NCBI RefSeq assembly: GCF_021372645.1
Contig: NZ_JAJFUC010000002.1
Location: 1-64,000 of the forward strand
Direction: 5' to 3'
Length of the DNA: 64,000 nucleotides
Source: Clostridium sp.
GTDB taxonomy: Bacteria > Bacillota > Clostridia > Clostridiales > Clostridiaceae
Positions 9,147-16,677 of the stretch are shown here, in pieces; position 1 is the first letter of the stretch; the number at the start of each line of letters is the position of its first letter. Both the position numbers and the translations under genes were made by a program. The notes under the pieces were generated by a model that was not told the origin of the DNA, made no database searches, and was given only the letters and a program-made list of their open reading frames with translations.

Positions 9147-9170
9147 TAGCATAGTTCCAATCAATTTTAA
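9147..9170 (+). repeat. 24-bp direct repeat, left copy
   Basis: A 24-bp segment starting TAGCATAGTTCCAATCAA lies just before the ribosome site of the unknown gene at 9190. A copy with three differences lies just after that gene at 9989-10012, in the same orientation. Confidence 0.5.
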
Positions 9171-9189
9171 GGTATGAAGGAGAAATAGT

Positions 9190-9864
9190 ATGGATAATTT
9201 AGATGGATATTCTTCTATTGAAGAGTTTATATCCAATAAGTTAATGAACTTTGCCAGAGAAATTATAGCAAGCAAAAGCATTACTCCAATAATTTTTTCT
9301 GAAAAAGAAATCAATGAGCTCATAGAATTGAGCAAAAAATACCTAGAAGATGACAACCCAGCTTTAAAAAGCAACATTGAGGTTGAAATTATAAATGGTA
9401 AAATTCAAATACATGTTTTAAATAACATGTTTAAGCTTGTTCCTGTTAAGTTTATTGTAGAATCAATAGCAGGCATCAACAATAATAAAGTGGTTTTATG
9501 GATAGATAAAATTAAAACTGGATTTGTAAGTATTCCTATATCATCAGGACTAAAAAGTATTAGAGAATTCTCGAGCCAGTATATTAATATTGACGAAGAA
9601 AATAAATGTATTATATTAAATATTCATTTACCTGACAATATAAAGCTCAAATCTATAAATATAAATAATAAAAATTTAGAATTATATATTGAGTTTTCAA
9701 TTAAATCTAAAGAAGATTTATTTGAAATTGCAGAAATATTTCCTGAAGATCTTAAGCAGCAGATTAAAGATTCGAGTATTAAAAAATTGGGTGATGTTTG
9801 GGAAAGTATTCTTTCTGATGTTACTAATTTTATAAAGAAACAAAAAAATGAAGACATGGAGTAA
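9190..9864 (+). CDS. Uncharacterised cytoplasmic protein
   Basis: Not recognised. The 224-residue product has no signal peptide or clear membrane segment. The central half (about residues 65-190) alternates short hydrophobic strands with polar turns, for example LKSNIEVEIINGKIQIHVL given only in part as IEVEIINGKIQIHV, which suggests a beta-rich, lipocalin- or YpmS/LptC-like fold, though no family motif is convincing. The C-terminus is a charged helix. The start ATG 9190 follows GAAGGAGA. It is flanked on both sides by a 24-bp direct repeat and followed by a strong terminator, and so appears to be a one-gene unit. Confidence 0.6.
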   Translation: MDNLDGYSSIEEFISNKLMNFAREIIASKSITPIIFSEKEINELIELSKKYLEDDNPALKSNIEVEIINGKIQIHVLNNMFKLVPVKFIVESIAGINNNKVVLWIDKIKTGFVSIPISSGLKSIREFSSQYINIDEENKCIILNIHLPDNIKLKSININNKNLELYIEFSIKSKEDLFEIAEIFPEDLKQQIKDSSIKKLGDVWESILSDVTNFIKKQKNEDME

Positions 9865-9988
9865 TTAGAGGACTTTAAAGTGATAGTTATTTTTTTATGT
9901 GCCTTAGATATCTTATTAAAAAACCGTATTATTCAAAATTGAATGTATAATTTCTCCTTTTTGTTCTGTAAAAATTATATAGAAGATA

Positions 9989-10012
9989 TAGCATAATTCC
10001 AATCAACTATAA
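9989..10012 (+). repeat. 24-bp direct repeat, right copy
   Basis: TAGCATAATTCCAATCAA plus six more bases; 21 of 24 positions agree with 9147-9170. Together the two copies bracket the unknown gene. Confidence 0.5.
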
Positions 10013-10074
10013 TATTCACAATAGCTATTATAGATCTTATAATAAATACTAAATTATGAATATATTGATGATGA

Positions 10075-10115
10075 AGTCACTACATTTTGCATAAATAAAA
10101 TGTGGTGACCTTTTT
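10075..10115 (+). terminator. Terminator before the LD-carboxypeptidase gene
   Basis: GTCACTACATTTT and AAAATGTGGTGAC pair with one mismatch, and TTTTT follows. It is about 210 bases after the preceding stop codon and about 30 before the next start, so it may instead be a leader attenuator. Confidence 0.55.
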
Positions 10116-10141
10116 ATTAATCGAATAGGGGAGTGTTGTAA

Positions 10142-11056
10142 ATGATAAGACCAAAACCTTTAAAAAAAGGAGATAGGATAGGATTAATTGGCGCTTCAAG
10201 TCCAATACCTAAAGATAGAATAGAACCTTCTATTAAAGCTATGGAAGACTTAGGCTTTGAAGTTATACTTGGAGAAAGCTGCAGAGGACATCATGGATTC
10301 TTATCTGGAAGTGATGAACTTAGAGCAAAGGATATAAATAACATGTTTGAGGATAAAAGCATTAAAGGAATTTTTGCCATAAGAGGTGGATATGGTGCTG
10401 CTAGACTTTTAGATGTGCTAGATTATAATATGATTAAGAAAAATCCAAAGGTATTTGCAGGATATAGTGATGTAACGGCTCTTCACAATGTGTTTAATGA
10501 AAAATGCGAACTTATAACTTTTCACACACCAATGGCATCAACAGAATTTTATAAAGGCGTAGATGATTATACAATCAATTATTTTAGGAAAAATATATTT
10601 AGTGATGAGCCTTTAGGAATACTTAAAAATCCAGAAGGGCAAGAAATTAAAACATTAGTTGGAGGAAAGGCAAAAGGAAAATTAGTTGGAGGGAATCTTT
10701 CTTTAGTAGTTTCTTCAATGGGAACTGCATATGAGCTTGACACAAAGGACAAAATATTATTTCTAGAAGATGTAGATGAATATCCATATAGAATAGATAG
10801 AATGTTATTGCAATTAAAACAATGCGGAAAATTTAAAGATGCAGCAGGAATTATTTTAGGTGCATGGACAGATTGTAAAGCAAATGAAGGCGATAATAGC
10901 TTAACTTTAATGGAGGTATTTGAAGAACTTATAAAAACAGAAAACAAACCTACAATTTATAACTTGGCTTGTGGACACTGTATGCCTACTATGAGCATTC
11001 CTTTAGGTGTAAAGGTGAAGATTAATGGAGATAGGGGTGAGATCATTGTACTTTAG
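10142..11056 (+). CDS. Muramoyltetrapeptide LD-carboxypeptidase (peptidase S66)
   Basis: Removes the terminal D-alanine from tetrapeptide muropeptides, a step in cytoplasmic cell-wall recycling. The S66 catalytic triad is intact: Ser109 in GYSD, Glu209 in FLEDVDEYPYRIDR and His279 in CGHCMP, with spacing matching the known S115/E217/H285 arrangement. IRGGYG near residue 80 is also typical. The 304-residue length is normal and there is no signal peptide. AGGGGAG precedes the ATG. Only 26 bases separate it from the downstream NlpC/P60 gene, so they are probably co-transcribed, much like the ykfA-ykfC pairing in Bacillus. It could also act as a microcin-immunity-type MccF enzyme, which shares the fold. 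Confidence 0.9.
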   Translation: MIRPKPLKKGDRIGLIGASSPIPKDRIEPSIKAMEDLGFEVILGESCRGHHGFLSGSDELRAKDINNMFEDKSIKGIFAIRGGYGAARLLDVLDYNMIKKNPKVFAGYSDVTALHNVFNEKCELITFHTPMASTEFYKGVDDYTINYFRKNIFSDEPLGILKNPEGQEIKTLVGGKAKGKLVGGNLSLVVSSMGTAYELDTKDKILFLEDVDEYPYRIDRMLLQLKQCGKFKDAAGIILGAWTDCKANEGDNSLTLMEVFEELIKTENKPTIYNLACGHCMPTMSIPLGVKVKINGDRGEIIVL

Positions 11057-11082
11057 AAATAGAAATCATAGGGGGTTATTCA

Positions 11083-11910
11083 ATGAAGTATGCAATAGTA
11101 AATAAGGATATTGGAGTATTAAAAAGTGAACCTAAAGAAGTTTCAGAAAATGCTGATGAAGTTTTATTTGGAATGAATGTTGAAATAATTAAAGAAACAG
11201 AAAATAATTGGTTTTATGTAAGAACTCATTATAATTATGAAGGTTATATAAAGGGAGATAATTTAATAATTAATGATGAACTTTCAAAGAAATGGAAAAA
11301 AGATAAAAATATTGTGGTGATTAATTCTTTTGCAGATGTACTTAATAAAGCAGAAGCATCTGGATATGAAATTGCAAGTGTAACAAGAGGCGCTAATTTA
11401 ATTTCAACAGATGAAATAAGTGAAAATGAAAGATTTCTAAAAGTGAAGTTACCTAGTGGTGAAAAAGGATGGATAAGAAAGAGTTTTACATCAAATTTAA
11501 TAACAGACTATGAAATAAAAAATGAAGAAAAGCTTAGAGAAAATTTAGCAAAATCAGCTCTAAGCTATCTTGGAACTCAATATAGATGGGGTGGAAAATC
11601 ACCACTTGGAATAGATTGTTCAGGTCTTTGTTCAATGGCATATATGTTAAATGGAATATTAATTTATAGAGATGCAGATATAAAAGAAGGCTTTCCAATA
11701 AAAGAAATACCTTTTGAAAATATAAAAAAAGGAGATTTAATATTCTTCCCAGGACATGTGGCAATGTATTTAGAAGATGGAAATTATGTTCATTCATTAA
11801 CAAGTAATGATGTTGTAAAAATAAACAGTTTAAATGAAGATGCCGAAAATTATAATGAATATTTAGGGACATGTGCTAAGCGGTTTGGGAGTATATTCTT
11901 GATTGTTTAG
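11083..11910 (+). CDS. NlpC/P60 peptidase with SH3 domains (YkfC-like)
   Basis: Cysteine peptidase that probably cleaves the gamma-D-glutamyl-diamino acid bond of freed muropeptides. Residues 1-140 hold bacterial SH3-like repeats, and 155-275 hold the NlpC/P60 domain with catalytic Cys179 (GIDCSGLC), His225 (PGHVAMY) and a third polar residue at His237 (YVHS). No signal peptide or membrane anchor is seen, which fits intracellular recycling rather than secretion. It follows the LD-carboxypeptidase gene by 26 bases, and AGGGGG precedes the ATG. A very long terminator follows. Family call is firm, the substrate is inferred from the neighbour. Confidence 0.88.
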   Translation: MKYAIVNKDIGVLKSEPKEVSENADEVLFGMNVEIIKETENNWFYVRTHYNYEGYIKGDNLIINDELSKKWKKDKNIVVINSFADVLNKAEASGYEIASVTRGANLISTDEISENERFLKVKLPSGEKGWIRKSFTSNLITDYEIKNEEKLRENLAKSALSYLGTQYRWGGKSPLGIDCSGLCSMAYMLNGILIYRDADIKEGFPIKEIPFENIKKGDLIFFPGHVAMYLEDGNYVHSLTSNDVVKINSLNEDAENYNEYLGTCAKRFGSIFLIV

Positions 11911-11983
11911 CATAGCCAATTTCCCCTATCATATAAGTATTTACTGATACACTTATATGATAGGGGATGGCTATGTTTTTTTT
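11911..11983 (+). terminator. Exceptionally long terminator hairpin
   Basis: CATAGCCA pairs with TGGCTATG, enclosing TCCCCTATCATATAAGT paired with ACTTATATGATAGGGGA, 25 bp of stem in total, followed by T9. It starts at the stop codon of the NlpC/P60 gene. Confidence 0.8.
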
Positions 11984-12148
11984 CTATACTTTTTTCCTGG
12001 TAATTTAATCTTTGGATAACTTGCTCTTTTTACTGTCCGTAAGTCAGGATGAAAGTGATATTAAGCACTGGGATACAGCATCCTCAAGTTATGTTAAATA
12101 TAATACAGTGTAAGTGTTTAAAAGGTAATATTTTTGTTTGATGAATCT

Positions 12149-12361
12149 TCAATTTCTATGTTTAATAAAAGTTCTATATATAATCCAAATGTATGAAATA
12201 AGAAAAATTATCCAAAGCAAAGAAGTATAATTAGAGAAAAAGTTTGAAAAATAGGTTCCAATAAGTATTCCAAAAGAAATAAGAGTTATTTTTAAAAAGC
12301 CATAATCTAAAACAGTATACTTTTTAGCAGCACCTAATAGTTTATTTATTAAATTTTTCAT
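12149..12361 (-). CDS. Small two-helix membrane protein
   Basis: A 70-residue basic-then-hydrophobic protein with two predicted membrane helices (about 22-38 and 45-62) separated by a short Asn/Ser turn. Nothing in it identifies a function; similar short proteins are sometimes labelled as transporter-associated in clostridia, but that is not evidence. It has a good ribosome site, AAAGGGGG, 7-9 bases before the ATG at 12361. That site lies at the very 3' end of the transposase remnant, so its original promoter may have been disrupted. No partner gene is obvious. Confidence 0.55.
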   Translation of the reverse strand: MKNLINKLLGAAKKYTVLDYGFLKITLISFGILIGTYFSNFFSNYTSLLWIIFLISYIWIIYRTFIKHRN

Positions 12362-12822
12362 TACACTAACCCCCTTTGAACAAAATAAAATCTATTATAT
12401 TTAATATTATAACACAAGTTTGAACCTAGTAGTATCTGTAAAAAAAGCCAAGATTGAGTCAAGTAAAATATCTTGGCTAAATTATCGGCACCATTAACAG
12501 ACCAACTCATTTTCCTTCCTTTCATTCTTTGAGCAAGTACATCACAAATATTATGTTCCATATCTTTTACATTGCGGATAATTGCTTGGCTAATGTGAAA
12601 CGGGTCAAGTTGAAAATGTATATCCTGTAGGTTTATCTTTACCTTGAATAGGTAGCCAAATTCCATCTTGCTCTTGAAAGAGCACTGGAACTTCCATATT
12701 GCCTTTCAAAGTTCCGTTTTCATAAGCATTTCATCTAAACTTTCAAGTATTTGTTTCATAACTTCGCATGATTGATCACAAGTAGCTCTATAAATTTTTT
12801 TCTCTAATTCCTTTTCACGCAT
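12362..12822 (-). pseudogene. Decayed ISLre2/UPF0236-type transposase remnant
   Basis: Three fragments of one transposase family occur in order but in different frames. The N-terminal piece EKKIYRATCDQSCEVMKQ with ILESLDEMLM is fused to the end of the preceding gene (12822-12706). Then VPVLFQEQDGIWLPIQGKD appears in another frame (about 12628-12700). Then DPFHISQAIIRNVKDM and RMKGRKMSWSVNGADNLAK continue in a third frame (to about 12470). The catalytic middle is missing, so it cannot be active. Attribution to ISLre2/UPF0236 rests on these recognised motifs only. No terminal inverted repeats could be defined. It marks past insertion into the frameshifted gene upstream. Confidence 0.65.
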
Positions 12823-13627
12823 TTTAAGGATAGGTATTGGCCAAGGATGGTTCGTTTTAGTTGGTTTTTTAGGTGTAATACGAAGCACATGCCAATATTT
12901 ATCCAAATTATCCAAATACTCTTGCCCAATCTCCCCATTCTCCCAAATTGATGCTCTCATGAGCATAACAAAGGTGTCTTTACCTTTTTCGAGTCCCATG
13001 TTGACGAGTCCCTTTGGTATATTATCATTATTCATGATATCAGAGCTAAATCCTGCATTAATTAAAGCCTTTCGCACTTGGTGATTAATATATTGGTCAG
13101 CAGTTGTAATAATAATTGTAGAACTATCATACAGATATCCTAGTGTCCCGTCAGGTGTATTTTGGGTATTAATATTATAGTTGTTAATAGTATCACCTAG
13201 GCTGCCAAATATCATATGGTATTTTCCTGTTTGATTATTACCTACGGTAGGATTATCACTATAATCTTTTCCAATTTTGTTCTGTACAAAGAAAAGGAAA
13301 CTTCTGAAACTGTAGTAATATGCTTTAGGTGGTGTTTTTCCAATTAAAACAATAGCTTCATCCGGACGTAATTTGTAGGGAAGTCCTTCTGTTATAAATT
13401 CTATAGTAAACTCTTGATTTGGAGAAGGTGGGACAAGTACAACAGCATATGGAGCACCCGCATTATTACCCAAAGCACTATTGACTATACCTTCACTACA
13501 ATATTTTAATATATCTTAATTCTCCTTCTTGTACTATGCAACCTTGATGTTCTAATGAATTAATAAATTCTTTCACTTTTTTCTCATTGTTCTCATCACA
13601 ATTACAATAATCATAGTTTTTATCCAT
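12823..13627 (-). pseudogene. Frameshifted and 3'-truncated gene of unknown function
   Basis: An ATG at 13627 behind GGGAGTG opens a 43-codon frame (MDKNYDYCNCDENNEKK at its start) that stops near 13497. The next frame continues the sense without a start codon as KYCSEGIVNSALGNNAGAPY and runs on for about 220 residues including RPDEAIVLIGKTPP. Joining them needs a one-base change in an A/T run near 13500, so a single ancestral gene is likely. The 3' end is replaced at about 12822 by transposase sequence. The product family is unknown to me; it has no signal peptide or membrane segment. The alternative is two separate genes, with the second starting at TTG 13473. Confidence 0.6.
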
Positions 13628-13677
13628 TTTTTCACTCCCTTTTACTTTAATGTATGATATGCAAATGAAGAATTAAA

Positions 13678-13800
13678 CTAAAGTAAACTGACAGGGGAGG
13701 TGTCTGCCCATTTTATGCTTGCGTTCTTGTCAAAATAGTATTCATCCCCTAGTGTATCAACCCGATTTAGATACGGGCAAGTTCTATCAGTATTGTACAT
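13678..13800 (-). CDS. Small ORF, 40 codons, unknown
   Basis: MYNTDRTCPYLNRVDTLGDE begins a 40-residue hydrophilic product with one Cys and several aromatic and acidic residues, ending SPVSLL. GAGGA is nine bases upstream of ATG 13800, and a TATAAT-like box lies further upstream. A second ATG at 13809 is in frame but overlaps the ribosome site. It is followed 50 bases later by the frameshifted gene, probably in the same transcript. It could be a small partner protein or the surviving front of a lost gene. No modification enzyme is nearby, so a peptide-precursor role has no support. Confidence 0.5.
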   Translation of the reverse strand: MYNTDRTCPYLNRVDTLGDEYYFDKNASIKWADTSPVSLL

Positions 13801-13929
13801 ATTGTTCATTCCTCTAATTTGTTATTTATTATTATATGCTGAATGTTTAGAACGGGTGTCATAATAAATAGGAGTGCAATAGACTAAAGAAAAAAATTTT
13901 TTAAAATTAGAATATCCGTCAATTAAATA

Positions 13930-14156
13930 ACCCCCGTATTTTAGGGGGTACATCTTTACGCAAAATCAATATTAATGCGTATTAGCATCATTTTTCTATC
14001 ACAACACATGTGGAGTGTGTTGCGAGAATAGAACGGAAATGGGCTAATATCAAAGTTTATATGGTTTTAAAGTAAATATTGAAGTGTGTTTTATGTTTCC
14101 CAAGACGATCGTTTTGGGAAATTTTTGTTCTAGGGGGTATAACTTTTACCCAGAAC
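13930..14156. ncRNA. Candidate structured RNA: four successive stem-loop units
   Basis: This segment is GC-richer than its surroundings and has no long frame. Unit 1: ACCCCC/GGGGGT (13930-13949). Unit 2: nested stems ATTAGC/GCTAAT, ATTT/AAAT, TTCTAT/ATAGAA and CAACACA/TGTGTTG, spanning 13981-14048, 23 bp in all. Unit 3: TTTCCCAAGACGA paired with TCGTTTTGGGAAA (14096-14121), followed by T5. Unit 4: GTTCT/AGAAC with GGGTA/TACCC (14127-14156). Unit 3 could be a terminator of a rightward transcript; on the other strand the region is the distal leader of the small-ORF operon. It matches no RNA class I know. Confidence 0.45.
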
Positions 14157-14219
14157 TAAGGATATTTGCGTATTTGTTTAGTTTTTGCATCTTTAGTTAG
14201 AACAAATTTAGAATAAATA

Positions 14220-14487
14220 ATGAAGATAAATCTAGAAGAACTTTCTAATAAATTATTGCATTTTATGGAAAAATAAAGTTATTAAGGGTATAATTATAAC
14301 TGCATTAGTTACAAATAAAGAAATAAATTCTCAAGACGTAAAAGATTATATTGTAGTTTTTTCAAGAATTATTGGTAATAATACTGAAGCAGTTATAGAA
14401 TTTTTTAGAGATGGCTTTGGTGAGACTGTTTTAGAAATTAGATATTTGTGTTTTATAATTTTATTTTATTATAATAAGCTTTTCTAA
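14220..14487 (+). pseudogene. Frameshifted small ORF remnant
   Basis: ATG 14220 opens MKINLEELSNKLLHFMEK and then stops, while the next frame continues with KVIKGIIITALVTNKEINSQ and about 45 further residues rich in Ile, Glu and Phe to a stop at 14487. A one-base change near the AAAAA run at 14271 would join them into an 80-90 residue protein. No ribosome site is convincing and no family is recognised. It lies between the structured region and a convergent phosphoesterase gene. The base composition is like the surrounding genome. Confidence 0.4.
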
Positions 14488-14530
14488 AAGTTAGTGGACT
14501 TTAAAGGTCGTGCTTCGCCTCCAAAATGAA

Positions 14531-14562
14531 ACCCACGTAATCTAAAATTTGGATTCCATGGG
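14531..14562. terminator. Hairpin between converging units
   Basis: ACCCA/TGGGT with inner AATC/GATT forms a stem-loop downstream of both the remnant ORF and the phosphoesterase gene. Confidence 0.45.
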
Positions 14563-14654
14563 TAATTTTAATTTATACATATTTAGAGCAAGGCTTTAAA
14601 TTTATAACTCCTTTGTGAATGTCTACTGACAAGTGGCAGTTCATTTATCAGATA

Positions 14655-15500
14655 TCAGAATTTATCTATTTTAAATTTATCAAGAAGTTTTCCTTTAGAA
14701 CTGATGGCAGAGACTTCAATGCCACTTGAAATTACATCAACTATAACGAAATGATATTTAGGGATAGGAGCTATTACAACTCCTTTCTTATCTTTAAACT
14801 TATCTCTAAGTTTTTCTCCACTACCACCAGTGATAACTTGATAGATACCTTTTTTATACTCTATTTTTCGTCTTGAATAATTATGTTCATGGCCTGAGAA
14901 AACTATATCTATATTGCAGTTCTCAACAATCTCCCAGAAAGCATTTCTATCCTTGGGATATAAGTCCAGGCAATGACCTAAATGGGCCCCAGTAGGAAAA
15001 GCAGGAGAGTGAACAAAAACAATCTTATTTTTTATATTTGCAGAAGCTGCTTCTTCAAACCACGAAAGCTGTTTTTTCCCTATTCTGTTTATTTCTTCAA
15101 AGTGAAAAGCATTTAGTATTATAAATCTAACATTTTCATAGTCTACATAAAATACGGTTTTGTTATAACCATCAAGATACATGCTAGGTAGCATATCATC
15201 ATAAATTCTGCTGAAGATTCTTTCATATCTATCATCTTCAGGTTGGTTATTGACTTCATGGTTGCCGATTACAGGAATTAAAAGATTACCATAATAATAT
15301 TTTTCTATTAAATTTCTTAGACTTTGAAGTTGATCAGCTAATATGTCTACTATGTTGCTGCCTGCAACATTATCTCCGCATAATACAATACACTCAGGAT
15401 TAGGTGTTAATTTGTAAGATTCTTTTAAAAGTTTTATTAGTATTTTTTGGTTTATACCATTTTCTTTTCCTTTAGAGTCACTTAAAATTATAAATCTCAT
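14655..15500 (-). CDS. Calcineurin-like metallophosphoesterase
   Basis: Predicted dimetal phosphoesterase. The motif series of the calcineurin-like superfamily is present: an N-terminal ILSDSKG in place of the usual D-x-H, GDNVAG, GNHEV, VHSPAF and the C-terminal GHEHNYSR. The first motif lacks the canonical His (Ser instead), which may alter metal binding. The 281-residue length is normal for a single domain, with no signal peptide. It lies 71 bases downstream of a kinase-like gene on the same strand, suggesting a kinase/phosphatase pair. The start ATG 15500 has GGTGGTGATA nearby as a ribosome site. The substrate is unknown. Confidence 0.82.
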   Translation of the reverse strand: MRFIILSDSKGKENGINQKILIKLLKESYKLTPNPECIVLCGDNVAGSNIVDILADQLQSLRNLIEKYYYGNLLIPVIGNHEVNNQPEDDRYERIFSRIYDDMLPSMYLDGYNKTVFYVDYENVRFIILNAFHFEEINRIGKKQLSWFEEAASANIKNKIVFVHSPAFPTGAHLGHCLDLYPKDRNAFWEIVENCNIDIVFSGHEHNYSRRKIEYKKGIYQVITGGSGEKLRDKFKDKKGVVIAPIPKYHFVIVDVISSGIEVSAISSKGKLLDKFKIDKF

Positions 15501-15571
15501 TTTTTATATCACCACCAAAACAGTTATATATAATTCAGAAAATCTTTTTAAAGTTAAAGTAAATCAAGCTT

Positions 15572-16135
15572 TTAGCAGATTTTTTTATATTTTTTCTTGG
15601 AGTAATTTACCCATTGAATATATAAATCTGGTCTATTACTTTTTAAAAAATTAAAAAAATCTTCTTTGCATCCAACATCCTCCAAACCACTAATAAGTAA
15701 ATTTGGAATTGATGATTTCTTTTTCATTGCCTTAGCAGTATCTATAAGCTTAAGTTCACCAGAAGACACTACAAAGATATGAAATATTGCTGTATCTTGC
15801 CTCAAATAACCAATATTAACCATAGACTCATATAGTTCTATCAGTTTCTTTGAGATTTCAGGAGTTAATTTTTGATTTGATAAGTATTCGTTTAATTCAA
15901 TACCATTAACATATTCCCTTATGATGTAGTTTACACCTGATTCATAAAGTCTAGGAAAATGTACATCTCCTTGAGCCATTAATAAAGTTTTTAGTTCATT
16001 CTTGCATTCTTTTTTTCTTTTAAAAACTTTTATGCACTTTTGAGAATCTATTCGATATACTTTACCTTGGGTACCTCTCCCTATAAATTCCAAATCTCTT
16101 ATATTTATATCTATATTTTGCTTAATGTTGATCAC
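15572..16135 (-). CDS. Small protein-kinase-fold protein, atypical catalytic loop
   Basis: A 187-residue product with the front half of a protein kinase: glycine loop IGRGTQGKVYRI (about 18-29), Lys in CIKVFK, a conserved Glu in the next helix, and hinge IIREYVNG. The catalytic loop is non-standard: in place of HRDxxxxN there is LRQDTAIFHIFV, and DFG is replaced by LIDTAKA. These changes resemble a group of short bacterial kinases or pseudokinases. The normal C-lobe is largely missing, so the length is short for the fold. It is upstream of the metallophosphoesterase and probably co-transcribed. Kinase activity is an inference, and phosphotransfer to a small molecule is equally possible. Confidence 0.7.
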   Translation of the reverse strand: MINIKQNIDINIRDLEFIGRGTQGKVYRIDSQKCIKVFKRKKECKNELKTLLMAQGDVHFPRLYESGVNYIIREYVNGIELNEYLSNQKLTPEISKKLIELYESMVNIGYLRQDTAIFHIFVVSSGELKLIDTAKAMKKKSSIPNLLISGLEDVGCKEDFFNFLKSNRPDLYIQWVNYSKKKYKKIC

Positions 16136-16677
16136 CTATTTAAAAAATAATCATAATTTTAATATATGCAGAGGAATATGTTTTTGTAACATTTAAATTA
16201 TCGAAAAACCACAACAACTAATGAAGAATACTGAGATAATAATTTTAAACTCAATTGAGCATTGATATGATATTTGATGGATTGTTTTAATTTGAAATTA
16301 GAGATATGCATTTTTATTTAGAGGTGTACACTTTTTAGCGGAAATAGATTTGAAATAATAAGTGACAATAAAGTATAATATATAAGGTAATATTTCCTCC
16401 TATATTATAATTGTGACATTTTTATAATCCTGGAATAATTAGTGATAAAGACTTTCATGATAAAATTTATGAAGATTATAAAGGAATACTTTTGGGAGAT
16501 AGGAATGCCTTATTTAAAATGATCTAATTTAGAGATTCTATTAAAAGATATTTCACACTTTGCGAAAAATATTAAAATTTGAAGTCTTTTAGCTAAGTAG
16601 TATGATTATAAAAGTTTGTTTTATGAAATACTAGATAGAGCATTTTAAAAGATTTAGTTATAAGGAATGGTGTTAAT
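16136..16677. other. AT-rich intergenic region with a coding remnant
   Basis: About 540 bases between the divergent kinase-like and DHH phosphoesterase genes. Apart from the remnant at 16426-16575, no frame, hairpin or repeat stood out. Confidence 0.5.
16426..16575 (+). pseudogene. C-terminal remnant resembling a tRNA-dihydrouridine synthase-like gene
   Basis: One frame reads NPGIISDKDFHDKIYEDYKG then ILLGDRNALFKMI, a stop, and FRDSIKRYFTLCEKY before a final stop. The GDRNxLFKM and EKY pattern recalls the C-terminus of clostridial dihydrouridine-synthase-like proteins, but the match is from memory and weak. There is no start codon or ribosome site, and the in-frame stop shows decay. It probably is the tail of a deleted gene. 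Confidence 0.35.

Noticed and set aside
12043..12125. Short frames after the NlpC/P60 terminator (for example HPDLRTVKRASYPKIKLPGK on the minus strand)
   Set aside because: They look like tails of lost genes but lack starts and a recognisable family, so nothing can be claimed.
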